DNA of 64,000 nucleotides, from the NCBI RefSeq assembly GCF_040807025.1, contig NC_090953.1, forward strand, positions 21,870,997-21,934,996, read 5' to 3'. A model generated the notes under the pieces. That model had not been told where the DNA came from. It worked only from the letters and a program-made list of their open reading frames with translations, and searched no databases. The DNA comes from Struthio camelus (Eukaryota; Chordata; Aves; Struthioniformes; Struthionidae). Position numbers and translations under genes: made by a program. This document shows, in pieces, positions 46,801 to 58,237 of this stretch. Position 1 is the stretch's first letter. Each line of letters starts with the position of its first letter.

Positions 46801-49800
46801 TCAGCTCTTCCTTGTCTCTGGCATTACTTCTCCGATGCACTTTTTTTCCTCACGTTGGTGGCTCAGTTCTCCTAAGATGAAATGGCATTGGAAGGCTCTT
46901 CAGTGTTTACAAGGGAGGGCACCCATCATATAGCTCAAATCTAAGTCCCCAGTCACTTGAACCGGTGCTTTGAAGCAGTGTGCTCTGTCACATTTATGCT
47001 CCTCCAGTCCCCAGGGTTGCCCACGCAGTGTCCTAATACTTCTTTGTCTTGGTGGTGGTGTTTGATTGTTACTGGTATAATTCAATAATACACTGCCAAT
47101 ATTTTTGTCAGCTTGCTTTCTACTGTAATCACACCCTTGTGTAACACCTTGCCCGGTTTCACTTGCAGTACTTAAAAATATTAGTGCATTTGTATATTCA
47201 CGGAAGTTGGCAGGAAGGCTTGAAGCAGCTGTGTTGCACAGTGCTTGTTTTCCAACCGATTTGTGTGTGGTATGACTATGGGGAAATTTTCCATATGTGT
47301 CTGTTTCTCATTGTCCAAAAGGACTTCAGTGTAGTCTGTAGCCAGGGGAACTCTTACGTGTTTTTATCTTTCCAAAGCAGCAACAAAAAATTCCCACTGA
47401 CTGTCAATTGGATATGTTGTTATGGAAGTGAACTGTCCTGTTTTACATCATCTATGCTGTTCTGCTTTTGTTTAAAGATGTCTTTTTTTGTATCTTTGTA
47501 GTTACCCCTATGGGTTCAAGCAGCAATCAACCTCAAGAAATTGAAGAAGGTGAAGCTGGCTTTGCTCTCTTGTTTCCCAAAATTGATGGGGTGAAAATCC
47601 ATACCTTCCATTTTTTTAAAGACTTGAAGAACAGGGTCTTCGATGAAAGCAAATTTGCTGAAGCAGGTGTGTCCTTGTTCTCCCTTTCACCTGGGGTTTT
47701 GTGAACTGTCACACAGCTTTTTCAGGCTCCACTGTGGAACTCTGTGGCATTACCAGCTTGTGTGCTATCCCCATGCATAGAGCGCTTGGTGGCTCCATAG
47801 GGCTGCTGTTGATAATTATGCACCTCTGTTCTGCCCTTACTCTGCAGTATTAAGGTTAAGTTATCCTGAATATTGATCTCAGATTTCCTCAGCTAGGTTC
47901 CAAGCAATCCTGCTCAGAGGAAGCTGTTGCGCTTGTGGCTATGCCATGTGGCATTTTGAGCATCTCCCTACTTTGTTAAAAATAATCATAAATAATTCTT
48001 ATGCCATTGTGAATGGTTCCCATCAAGGCAGGTTAAAAACTGGAGTGGAGAAGAGCTGCTTGTTTTGTTGTTTAAAACAATTTTGCATTTAGATCCTACG
48101 TTATGTGTTGTGGCAAGGAAAGGTAGAGGGGGAGACTCTGCTCACATTGTGTACTTAGTAGGATAGCTCGTTTGTGAAGAGTAATTTGATGAGATTTTTT
48201 TGAACCTTTTTCTTCTAGGAACCTGAGAGTTTCTACCTTGGAATAAACAGCTAGCTGATGCATACAATTTTTTTAGTTGTTGAGTAAAACTATTTACTGC
48301 ATTATATTTCTTGTTGAATGACACGTGCTTTGTTTTTGTATGTAAAAAGGTCAATTAAGGCTGCCAAGTAACAACCAAAAAGCCGTGCTTTTAGAGACCT
48401 TGCTAAAACTCAAATGCTCTGCTACAGAAGTTGAAAGCTGGAGGAAGCTAATGTAATCTTTTTCTCCTCACTAGATTCTTTGCAGCAGTTCTCCTGTATG
48501 TGGAGAACTGGGCCCAGCTCCTGGATGCCTGGCCAACTATCACGGCAATGGAAAGCCATTACTAAAGGCATGATGTATTACTTAAGGAGGGAGTGGAAGG
48601 GTGTAAACAGGATGCTTGGACTTTAGAGGTCAAAATCTGAAAATAAAAGGATTGATGTTTTTGTTTTTATTACTAGGTCTGAAAAATAATCCAGATCTCC
48701 GTGTGGTTCTTCTATTTGGCTATAATTCCTGGAAGTCTGGAGCTACTCGATTTCTTCATCAAATAGTCAATCCTTTGAATGAAAAAAGTATCATCCTGGC
48801 TGGGGGACAAGTGGAGAGCTTTACATCACTGACCTCTGAGAAGTAGGTATCCTTTTCAAGCTAAATTGTGAAGGAGATTTAAAACAGGAAAAACAGGTAT
48901 AGTATTAGGCACAAAACCACTCTGACTAGTGAGGAGTCAAACATCCCTGAAAGTCAGAGTGCTGTTACTGAGCTTATTACTTAAAAAAAAGGAAGGGCAC
49001 AAAAACACTGTAGCCGCAATAGCCTTTTAGTTATTTCATTTTGGAAATGCCTATTAACAGGCATAAAATGGTACTTTTTAAAGAGAATAAAGTGCAGCTG
49101 TTACACTGTGATCTTAGCAAGAGAAGCTGGAAGCTTTGTATGACTGTGTTACAAACTGGATTCTGGAAACTCAGCTAGGAGGACTGTGGAGGAGATCTCC
49201 AGCTGTAAATACTGCCACGTGTGTTTATTGCCGTTCATGGTTGCTCTCTGGCTTGCAAATAAATTAACACTCGTTTAGATGGAGACCGTTTATGTGAACC
49301 TTTTGGTTCCACATTTGCCTCATTTTAGTTCACATTGCAGAGCAGCAGCTGAACACGCAAACAGGATTCCTCCTGGACAAAACTGAACAGGGAGATGCCC
49401 CAGGAGCACCCTAGTGTGCTCCAGCCTGCTGCAAGGCGCTCAGTGCAGGGGAGCAGACTAGCCAAAGTCCAGGTTAAACCCCTCGCTCCTGCCAGGATCC
49501 CTGCAGGCCGATGCGGGCTCCAGGCACCACTGCTTTTCTGTGCGGGTGGAGCCCCTTGTGCCATCTGACGTGCTGTTGCCAGCCAGAGCCACCTGGGGTG
49601 TCCTGTGCTGGGAGCACAGTGTAAAGATATTCACGCGGGCCAGCTCGTGCCAGCTTAGGTCAGGACTCCACAGGAATACCATCATCTTTCATGCATCTGG
49701 AGTATACCAGCTGTGCCATTTCCAGAGCAGATCATCTCCAGAGCAGAGAACTGACCATATATTAAATTAAGGCTAATAAAGCGTAAATAGGTAACTACCA

Positions 49801-50604
49801 AAACCAGTGCGTCCTGGTTAACTGAGGGAACTGAAGCAACATGGATCTGAAGCCATTACTCATTGTTGCTCTGGTTTGATGTTTAAATGCTGAGCATCTT
49901 TGCTTGTCTGTAGTTCAGCTGGATTTACAGAGCTGTGACTTACATGAACCACTGAACTGGGAAGTAACTAATGGATAGGAAAGTTTTACCACTGTTTGCT
50001 GTTTATTTAAAAAAGATTTGGAGGAGTTCTCTTTCGTTTTGAACTGTGAGAGGCTTTCAAAATCACTTCAGGAGGTTGTCTGTATGGACCCCTGCGTCTG
50101 CTACAGCAGAAGTTAGTCAAGCCTGACGTGGCGTCCCTGGAAGGTTTTGTAATGCGGTGTGTGTTGCCTTTCAGTAATAACGCCCAGCCCGGCGATGCCT
50201 GCGGTGTGGTCGGACTGGCTTTCAGCGGTCCCCAGATCCAGAGTGCGACAGTTTTGTTAGACCAGGATGTAGCTGATGAGAGGACAGCAGAAGCCGCCAT
50301 GCAGCGTCTCAAAGCAGCAAACATCCCTGAGCGCAACACCATTGGCTTCATGTTTGCATGTGTTGGTAGAGGATATCGGCATTATAAAACCAAAAGGAAT
50401 ATGGAAGCAGATGCATTTAGGAAGTTTTTTCCAAATGTTCCACTCTTTGGCTTTTTTGGACATGGGGAAATAGGGTGTGATCGAATAGTTACTGGGAATT
50501 TCGTACTGAGAGAATGTAATGACATAAAGGAGGACCTGCTTCATGGTTATACTACAGTTATGACTCTTATTCATCTTGGTTCAACTAAAGCAAACCAAGT
50601 GTAA
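43769..50604 (+). CDS. FBXO22: F-box only protein 22, complete spliced gene
   Basis: FBXO22 is the substrate receptor of an SCF (SKP1-CUL1-F-box) ubiquitin ligase; reported mammalian targets include KDM4A, methylated p53 and BACH1. Seven coding exons join in phase: 43769-43872, 44041-44173, 44756-44843, 45297-45392, 47502-47666, 48677-48842 and 50175-50604. They give 393 residues against 403 in human. The F-box spans about residues 13-55, with [20 protein letters not shown] and CVCRLWREC. The middle and C-terminal part forms the FIST-type domains, with conserved [53 protein letters not shown] and LIHLGS. The start at 43769 sits in a strong context (GCGGCCATGG) and corresponds to the human start, with an N-terminus about 12 residues shorter. 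No frameshift or premature stop is seen. An in-frame upstream ATG at 43481 is discussed in the findings. Confidence 0.97.
43873..44040 (+). other. FBXO22: FBXO22 intron 1 with 29-bp tandem repeat
   Basis: A 168 bp, extremely GC-rich intron ending GTGTTTGCAG. It contains two near-identical 29-bp units (43912-43940 and 43941-43969) built on GGCGGCGCGCGGCGGCCGTT, plus a partial third copy from about 43972. The repeat length could vary between individuals or assemblies. Confidence 0.85.
44041..44173 (+). CDS. FBXO22: FBXO22 exon 2
   Basis: 133 bp; acceptor GTTTGCAG, donor GTGGGT. Continues the F-box ([20 protein letters not shown]) and ends [12 protein letters not shown], aligning with human HCLVRVVAEELE. 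Confidence 0.96.
44174..44755 (+). other. FBXO22: FBXO22 intron 2
   Basis: 582 bp, GC-rich at its start and AT-rich after about 44290. A short direct repeat of TTTTCTCTCCTGTC lies at about 44615-44645. No other feature. Confidence 0.85.
44756..44843 (+). CDS. FBXO22: FBXO22 exon 3
   Basis: 88 bp; acceptor CTTTTTACAG, donor GTAACT. The product starts [20 protein letters not shown], aligning with human RILPHTVLYMADSETF. Confidence 0.95.
44844..45296 (+). other. FBXO22: FBXO22 intron 3
   Basis: 453 bp, AT-rich, ending in a long T/C tract before TTTTTTAACAG. Nothing else is seen in it. Confidence 0.88.
45297..45392 (+). CDS. FBXO22: FBXO22 exon 4
   Basis: 96 bp; acceptor TTTTTTAACAG, donor GTAGGA. 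Lys/Arg-rich start ([20 protein letters not shown]) then [11 protein letters not shown], matching human QVLGIVTPGIV. Confidence 0.95.
45393..47501 (+). other. FBXO22: FBXO22 intron 4
   Basis: 2.1 kb. The right half is largely occupied by a decayed minus-strand coding relic (about 46218-47490), described separately. The left half (45393-46217) is plain AT-rich intron. Confidence 0.85.
46218..47490 (-). pseudogene. Unidentified decayed protein-coding relic, probable retrocopy, antisense to FBXO22
   Basis: On the minus strand a succession of protein-like frames covers about 1.25 kb without any splice structure. It is broken by stops and frameshifts. Read from right to left the pieces include [19 protein letters not shown] (47423-47367, followed by an in-frame TAA), a QTPPPRQRS segment near 47050, [16 protein letters not shown] (about 46960), [14 protein letters not shown] (about 46789-46748), then [16 protein letters not shown] and [19 protein letters not shown] (about 46334-46278). 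One shift falls on a run of seven A near 46850. The segments are hydrophilic with a cytoskeletal or centrosomal flavour, but I cannot name the parent gene. Multiple lesions argue against a live gene. The right end lies within a few tens of bases of the FBXO22 exon 5 acceptor. Confidence 0.5.
47502..47666 (+). CDS. FBXO22: FBXO22 exon 5
   Basis: 165 bp; acceptor TATCTTTGTAG, donor GTGTGT. The product contains [20 protein letters not shown] followed by [19 protein letters not shown], aligning throughout with the start of the human FIST-type region. Confidence 0.96.
47667..48676 (+). other. FBXO22: FBXO22 intron 5
   Basis: 1.0 kb, AT-rich, no feature recognised. Confidence 0.88.
48677..48842 (+). 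CDS. FBXO22: FBXO22 exon 6
   Basis: 166 bp; acceptor TTTTATTACTAG, donor GTAGGT. The product starts [18 protein letters not shown] and ends [17 protein letters not shown], aligning with human [17 protein letters not shown]. Confidence 0.95.
48843..50174 (+). other. FBXO22: FBXO22 intron 6
   Basis: 1.3 kb. A moderately GC-rich segment at about 49380-49660 is open in several frames on both strands, but shows no homology or splice signals that I recognise. Confidence 0.85.
50175..50604 (+). CDS. FBXO22: FBXO22 exon 7, terminal coding exon
   Basis: 430 bp; acceptor TTGCCTTTCAG, stop TAA at 50602-50604. Encodes the conserved C-terminal FIST_C region ([55 protein letters not shown]) and ends [12 protein letters not shown], a few residues longer than the human end at LIHLGSSK. 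The open frame runs back through the acceptor to 50128, but homology starts only after the acceptor. Confidence 0.96.
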
Positions 50605-50945
50605 ATATTTTTAATGCATCAGTGAGCTGTTTGTTTTCATTCCAGAAAACTGAGAAGTCTGGACGAGTGGACATCTTGCAATGAAAGCACCTTCCAAAAC
50701 ATCTTTTTCGTAACATTATCAAATCTTGTAGTCAGAATAGAGTTTAATATAATAGCTGTGAGAAAGCTTTGCATTTTGCGTAATCCTGTATGCACACCAG
50801 AATTGCAGGTAAATTATATCGGATGGAATTTTGCAGCTGAAGAAAGCTGTTTTCTTCTAAGATGAGAAAGGCTTGCACAAATGGCAGTTGGAATCCAAAT
50901 ATCAACACGTAGAAATAAACAGTATTTTGATGTTCTCTATTTATC
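50605..50945 (+). other. FBXO22: FBXO22 3' untranslated region (minimal)
   Basis: AT-rich sequence from the stop to just past the first AATAAA. The true end could lie further right. Confidence 0.5.
50914..50919 (+). terminator. FBXO22: Candidate FBXO22 poly(A) signal
   Basis: AATAAA about 310 bp after the stop codon, followed by a T-rich segment (ATTTTGATGTTCTCT). Confidence 0.5.
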
Positions 50946-52432
50946 TATATAAAGCAGTCTAGAAAAACTACTGATGCACACTGAAATACGGATGCATGAA
51001 ATCTACCATTTCCTGGATCTTATTTCAAGAGATGTGCAACTTGCCCAGACTTGAGTCCTATTTACAAAACTCAACTGTTTGACTAGATTAAATGAATGAA
51101 AATCTTTAGATAACAATCACAAAGTGCTCACTAAATACAAAATTAAAATACATAAAAGTACCTTGGCTTCTGTTTTTAGAGAAGAAAAAGCTCTGATGTA
51201 AAGAGATGTTATCTAGTTATAAACTCACTGTCTCATCATCTCAAATTGCTTTTTAATTGTCTTAAATATCTGATGTAGAAAAGTTATCTGATAATGTTTA
51301 CGTAGTAGCAATTCCGGTCTTGGTCTTGGAATATTCAGCTTATGCAATGAAAATGGACTGTTCACCTTTTCTTTTCAATTCTCTTGCAATGTCGTGCTCT
51401 CTATTCATTTTTAAATCCAGAATGCTAAAAATTAAGACTGTACTTGGTGTCTTTAACTTCCTTTAAGAAGCATTTTGCTTTTTAATTTGAAATTATGGGT
51501 CATGCAGGATCTGGCCTTGTTCCATTTATATGCCAGCTCTTTAGCAAAGTTGTGCTTTTCTGTGTTTTATTTATCTCAGCCTAAGGACAAAGTTTTTTGC
51601 AGGCTTCTATGAGCTCAAGCTTTTTACACCAGTCACCTGCTTTGATTGCTGCAGCTGGAATCTAGTATTACAGAGCTCAAATGAGTAAATTCAGCATAGT
51701 CTCAGCATACCTGTAGTATAATTCCTCCCTTTTCCTTTCACTTTGTAGAGTGACAAGAAAATAAGATTCATTTTGTCCTATTTCACCACACCTCTAAATG
51801 CCAAATCAGGCAGCTGCCCTGCTTTCAGTTTAACAGAAAGAATGCTTGGCAGTATGTTGTACAGCAAAATAACTTTTATGTTACAATTTTAAATGTAACA
51901 ACCAAGACTACAGTTTGTAACTTTTGTACCAATGTGGAGTTAGGACTTTTCATGGGAATTGACCTAAGTAGCTAGGGTAGAGGCAGCTTTATCTGTCCTG
52001 CTAGATCTATTAGTTTCAGTGGGAGCTGAGCGGGTGCTGAGCACAGCACGTTGCTATGGCTTTGTTGGTGATGGGCTGTGAACTGCCAGTGGCCTCCTAT
52101 GAATAGGAGATTAGTGAGTCTGGGTCTGATTTGGAAAATCTGTGGTTATTGCATTTGGAAGAAAAGGTATTTAGGAATTGAGTATGTCTGAATTTTGAAA
52201 GAAGCTTCTCTGTAGGAGGTGAGTACGTTTGCTCTTTTTGGCATAACCCTAATGTCAGGTTTGGCCCTATCTCACTGCAGAGCCTTATGCTTCTAAGGGT
52301 AGGCAAAGAAAATGTTTCCTTTGTGTAATGCAGTTAGGACTACTGTAGTATGAGTTAAGTTAGCACAGCTGGTACCCTAAGCCTGCAAACCTTAACGGAC
52401 GTTTTGCTGCAGTAGAAGTAGATCAAGAGTGA

Positions 52433-52800
52433 TCAGCCATGTGTCCCAAACAACAGAAAAGCTCTAGGGTGCACCAGAAAATAGCCAAACCGTGCAAATG
52501 ACTCGTTGATCATCAAGAAGCGCAAACATGTCCAGAAGCACCTGCACCAAGCAGATTGTGAGCACCAACAATAGCGACAGCAACTCAGAACACGACAGCG
52601 CAGTTTGAACAGACGACTCGCCAGCGAGGTATTCTCTACCCAGTCCTCTAGCTCAGGACACTTAATGTCGTGGTGACCGCAGTGAGAAGGAGACCGGCGG
52701 GGAACCCCACGAGCTTGCACCGGGGCCCGGGATGATGTCTCCAACCTCCGCCCCACAACCAAGCACTGCACTGCAGGAAGTGCTACGCTTAACCCCAACG
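52433..52800. other. Exon-like, CpG-richer block of unknown identity
   Basis: Roughly 370 bp with clearly higher GC and CpG than its flanks. The minus strand is open for 121 codons with a GTG-type start only. The plus strand is protein-like in more than one frame (for example STNNSDSNSEHDSAV followed by a stop at about 52610), with several stops. No splice sites or known domain are convincing. It could be a decayed gene fragment, a regulatory element or chance. Confidence 0.3.
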
Positions 52801-54577
52801 TCTCTCCTGGACCCTTTCATGTGACAGAGAAGTCGTGTAATTCATAAAATTGCATATATTTGTGATTAAAATGTTTTGGTATCCCAATTAATTTAGCCTC
52901 CATGCTGTCACATGGTCTTAAACTGCAACAACTCCAGAGTGAAACTAAAATATATCTGCTTAAAAGGCAGCATGAGCCAATGCTTGTTCTTAATAGATTT
53001 TGAAGTTTTGCAGTACAGTAATTTATACCTCTGCCACTCAAAAAATTAATCATAAGTTTTTAAGATGCCAAAAAGTTAAATGAATACTCAGCAACCGAGG
53101 AAAATGTGAATAGCAGCGCTCCTTATACAACATTCAAAGACATCCCTGAAAATAATTATCTGCACAGTTAAGAGGGCTGATGGTAATATGTTCCTTGCAA
53201 GCATATATAATACCTAAGTGAGCACAACTGGATATTGTTTTGGTGAAAAAGAAAACAAACCCTTCAAAGGCACAAGACCTGCAGGAAAAAGTGTGTGTTT
53301 GGGGGGTGGGGGGAGGGGGTTACTGATAAAAGGAAAAAAAAATCTTTTTTTCTCATGAGTTGAATATGAATAATGTTTTGTGGAACACTTATTCTGTTAA
53401 TGCATCTTTTGATTAAGTGAACTGTAAATTTCAAAAGTATAAAAATAGGCAAAATGATGAGATATATAACCTCTTACTTGCACAACCAAAACAGCATTTA
53501 CCAAGCAAACATAAAGCTATTACTAAAATTTTTATTTTAAAGTTACTAATCCAGAAATCCTTTCTGTATAAAATGTTTCTACAACGTGCATTTGTAAGAA
53601 AGCAAGAATAATCTGATGAAGAGGAGCCGAATTATGCTAAATTTAAACAACTGTACTGTCAGAAAGCAATTTTGGTTAAAACCTGCATAAAACTGCAAAG
53701 ATAAAGAACATGGTTTTTGTCACGTTCTGTACCTGAAGATTTGTTGTGGCTCAAGTCAATATTGGAACAAGCCTTATTTTAACAGATGAATGAGTCATAC
53801 GGAATCATGCCCTTTTGGCAGGCAACAGCAAACCAAGCTGTGTAAATGATGCAGCCAAACTCCAACTTTCAGCATGCAGAAGAGATGGCTGGTAAGAATG
53901 AAAACCTCAAATTGAGATCTTTGGGGAAAAACAAATGTTTAAATATATTTCTTAATTAATTTTTAGTTAAAAGTCTAGCTCAGGAATCACTCAGTATCAT
54001 TATTCCTTCTTAGTTTATTCTGATCGTTTTGAAAATGGAAAACTTAACTTCTTTCCAGGAGAAGTAAATCTGTTACAGTGTTCATTAGTCTTTGTATAAG
54101 ACAGTAAGTTTGGCAGCTACCTAAATTTTTTGAACAGAGAACAGAAATCAGAGAACAAGTTCAAAAATATTTGCCATTCATATGCCTACTTCTATTTGAA
54201 TCCATGGAATGATATAGGAAACTTAAGGTTTGAGTCTGGAAATTTGCATGGTTTATTTTGAGAAGTTACTAGGATAGTAAATGTAAATGTTCTTTGATAG
54301 GGTCTTTTATATTCTAATCTCAGAGCACTCTGCAAACATTAAGAAAACAATTATTTCCCCCTGGCATATGATTATTTTTCATGGTTACATGTAGGGAAGA
54401 TTTGCTTTTACTGGTCCTGCTGCTAGAAAACAACGGTTTGGGGGCTTCGGTTTGGTTGTTTATTTTACTGTATGAGCTTGTGGTAGATCCCTAAAATACA
54501 TCCCTCTTAATGTAGAATTTTTGCACATGAAAGCAGGGCAGATAAACATTAGACTGACTCTCAAATCAGACTGTTTG

Positions 54578-54765
54578 TGAGCCGGTGTCTGTGCCAGAGC
54601 CAGGCTCCGGCAGAGCTCTGCTGTTTGGGCGCTGGCGCCAGACCAGCCTTGGGAGCGCCGGGGCTGGAGCGCGACGCCCGAGGTACCGGCTCCTCGCGTG
54701 CAGCGAGGTAACGGGGCTTGTTTCAGCGGGGCGCGCGCCTCGCTGCTCTACCGCAATCACAGGTT
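54578..54765. other. Orphan GC-rich, CpG-rich patch
   Basis: About 190 bp of GC-rich sequence (with GGCGCC, GCGCGACGCCCG and GGCGCGCGCC motifs) isolated in AT-rich DNA. It may be a small CpG island, perhaps a promoter of a non-coding transcript, or a remnant of a GC-rich repeat. I see no TATA box, conserved ORF or repeat signature. Confidence 0.35.
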
Positions 54766-57700
54766 TTGGCGTTCAAACATTGCAGGACGCACTGTACTGA
54801 TTTATATTGGTTTATTGGCATTTCATAACAATGTAGGGTACTTTCCAAACTCACACATAACTACAGTGAAAAACTGGAAACTTTGGTTTTCAAAAGAAAG
54901 GCCTAAGGGAGGTTTGGATTATTTGGAAATGATATTATTTGGCTACTCCTGTAAGAATTATTAGTAGAGAAACAGCTGATCAAAAAATAATTTTAGAAGG
55001 AATTTGATAACAGGAGCAGAAATTTCATTCTCAAATCAACAGGATTTGTGCTCCTAAATCATTCGAACACTTTAAAAAAAAAAAAAATTTATATGCTGCT
55101 ATCATCACATTTCACAGCTAGAGCCTCGCTGAAATTAGCAGGTAGCACAAACTTCTCAAAATAAATGTTTAACAGTGAGTCACATCACTGAATCGGTGGC
55201 ACTCATGTCACCTTCTCAAGATAATTTTTCACAACTATAAGAGTTAGAAACAGCTTTTTAAAATTAAACTTGTCTTAGCTTAGCTGTCCATACTGTAACA
55301 GTGAGAGACAACAGTAATTGCCCCCCTTTTCCCCCCCAAAAATCAGGAGCCCTGCTAAAATCTCCAAAACTGGTGAAAATAGTTTAAAGCAGTTAGAGCA
55401 GTGAATGCTGTGATGGAGAAAGAAGAGAATAGTGAGTACAACATAGGTTCGCATAACTGAGCCCTGTCAAAAATTCCAGCATGGGATGCTCAGCTACATT
55501 TTTAAATCACATCATTCACATGTACAAAACTTGTGGTCAAAATACCAATACTTCTATTGAGGGGATAACTTGAGAACAGTCTGTTTTTAGGTTCACTGAC
55601 AAAGGGAGTTCAAATGCTACACAAACCGACACAGAAGTGCATTTAAAAGTGTTAGAAATCATTTTTTATTTTAATTTTGGGGATGAAACCAGCAATATCT
55701 TGATGCTATTTCAGGTTTCACATTTGCAAGTTCTATTTATACACCTTAGATAGCTATAGAAATAATTTGCTTGCTGAAAGGCTTTTTGGAGTATCAGTCC
55801 CAAACACAGAATAGAGATGCAACCTGCCTATATGAAGTATTTCCCAAAATTTGTATTTGGTACTTTGCTATTGAGAAATTGCTTTCTTACATTAACTATA
55901 GACCGTGTTGAACAGCTTACAATCACAAGAAAAGCAAGAACAGACATCCTTTGGATAAATACAAGCAGGTAATGTTACATACAATAATGAAGAACAGTTT
56001 TTTTCACCATCTTTTTTTCAAAATGTGGGAAATATAGCAGAACTTGCTTGAAAAAAGCACCTTTTACACTCATCTTAACCAAAAAAACCCACATAATTTG
56101 TCTAGATTCTTTTGATTATTCAGTATTATCTGAGATAGAGGAATGTTCTAGCGCTACATATAGGTATCAATAAAAGGTATTAGAGCTGAGAGGAATATGC
56201 TGAACAGGCATCTTGGTCATCTAAATAACACGGCTAGAGAATCACAACACCATTTTGTTTGTTTGTTTGTTTTTTCCCTCCAAAGTGCCACAGATATGTT
56301 TTTACTAATATTCCTGGATTTGAACATGGTCCCAAGCAAAAACTCTCACCCAAATTAATCCACAGTCTTCAGTTTGTATCTGAAATAGCCTCATGTCATT
56401 TAAATCTGAAGGATGCCAAATACCACTGGAATATGATTTTGTTTTGGGGCTGGTTTTAATGCAGAAGAGTTGGGTGGCCCATGTAACATCTGCAAGCACC
56501 CCAGATGCGCTCCCTGTGCAGCTGCTTCTCCTGGGTACATACCTCCTGGTACAGAATTTGCTGAGCTCAGGACAGGAATTTTTATGCTTTTAAGGCACGC
56601 TCACTGCTTTCCCTTTTCTGCCTGGATTCTGATCAGTTCTGGTAGCACATACAGTAAGAATACCTTTATAGCAGAAAGTAATGACTCAGACATAATTTCT
56701 GTGGGGATCACATTTCTCTCCTCCATGTCATCTCTGCTTTCCATTTGTAAATAAATGAATCATGCTATTAAAGCCCCTCTGCAGCTCCTTAAAAATGAAG
56801 GGCCAGAAGAAGAAAAAAAATGTATTTCAGTGCAGCAAACTGTACTGCACTGAAGGGGCAGCGCAACACTGAAGGCACCTTTAGAATGGGAAGCGCTACC
56901 AAGCAGACTTCCCTTTGGTCTTCCTCCTCAACATGTAATGGCATAAATCAAAAGAATATGCAGCACAGAAATATCCTCTTGTTTTCTTTCAAGAGCTCTT
57001 TCTCCTTCCATTGTACTTTGCCCTTAGTGTTCACTTTGGCCACTAAAGAAAGAATTATATACTGACAATATATAAGCAACCAACCTCTGATTTAGGTCTA
57101 CAAAGAGTTTTCCCGTTAGTGGCATTTTGTTTTGTGACCACCCTAAAAGTTTCTCTAACACATGAAGAAGAGATGTTTGCTGTGAGATTCTGGAAGGAAA
57201 ACATGACCCTCAGGTATAAAATATTTTTTGCCATAATATTGTAATAAATTGTTGTTTAATCATATTAACGGAGGTCGCTAAAAATTAGGTGTATATAGTC
57301 CCATGGTATATGTCCATTTGACCATTCACTTCCTCCCATCTTTTCAACTGGTGGAAGGATAGTTTCAAAGATGCTAAGATCTAATATGTTTCATGAAAAC
57401 AGGAGTCAAGTAAAAAAGAGTCTTTATTAGTGCTCGCTGCATAGATGCATAACACATTTTCAGACTCCAACCACAAGATCTGATCCATGGGGAAACTATG
57501 TTTCCTTAGCTGTACTGCTCACAGAACTTCTTGCTTAATTTTGTAAGCAAGCATTGCTAGGTGGCTTTGTGCAATTTTATTGCATTAGCTTTAATGCTGG
57601 CTACTCTGTGCTTTCTGTGGCATTTGGCCAACTTAAAACAAATTTGTAGCTTAATCTCATTTTGACCTGAAAGACAAATTCACAAGGTTTATGAACTGGA

Positions 57701-58237
57701 ATATTTAATTTTAGAAGCTGAAATGTTTGCAAATGCAATGGATTCGAAGGAACTGGAATCATTAATAGGATTTCATTCAAAGATAAGTTTGTTTCATAAA
57801 TTGACTTGTTTGCATTTAAACTGTGTTTTGGTTTAATCAGTCTGATTTTTCGTACGAATTCTTTCCTGGATAATGCAAACAAGATTGGTAGCAGTGTATA
57901 ACTACTCCACATCTGTCTGGAAAGCTGAGAGGGTTCTAAGAGTTATGGAGTACAACTTCAGTTATTTCTTGCATATTCTATTAAGATTTCCTTCCTAAAT
58001 TTCCATTGAAGATGACCACAAGCCTTTTCTCTCTTCAGTGAAAGTAATGTTCTGAACTTTACTGTTATTAAGCCTGAATGGCTCACACTCAATAGCATAT
58101 GGAAGTTATCTAACAGCGATCTTCCCTGACTAATTGCCACTGAGGCTATGCACAGTATTTTAGGTAACGCTGAGTCTAATGTAGCTGTCAATACCACTGC
58201 ACATCTCCTAAGCTCTACATTTAACAGTGGCATGTCC

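Larger units (their letters stand above)
50946..57600. other. Intergenic region between FBXO22 and NRG4, left part
   Basis: No identifiable gene. The DNA is AT-rich with G-rich tracts (about 53297-53320) and poly-A/C tracts (about 55074 and 55320). Two blocks differ in composition: an exon-like CpG-richer segment (about 52433-52800) and an orphan GC-rich patch (about 54578-54765). Both are listed separately. Confidence 0.8.

Noticed and set aside
50128-50174. In-frame extension of FBXO22 exon 7 upstream to an ATG at 50128.
   Set aside because: A good pyrimidine tract and CAG acceptor end at 50174, homology begins after it, and the extension is unlike FBXO22.
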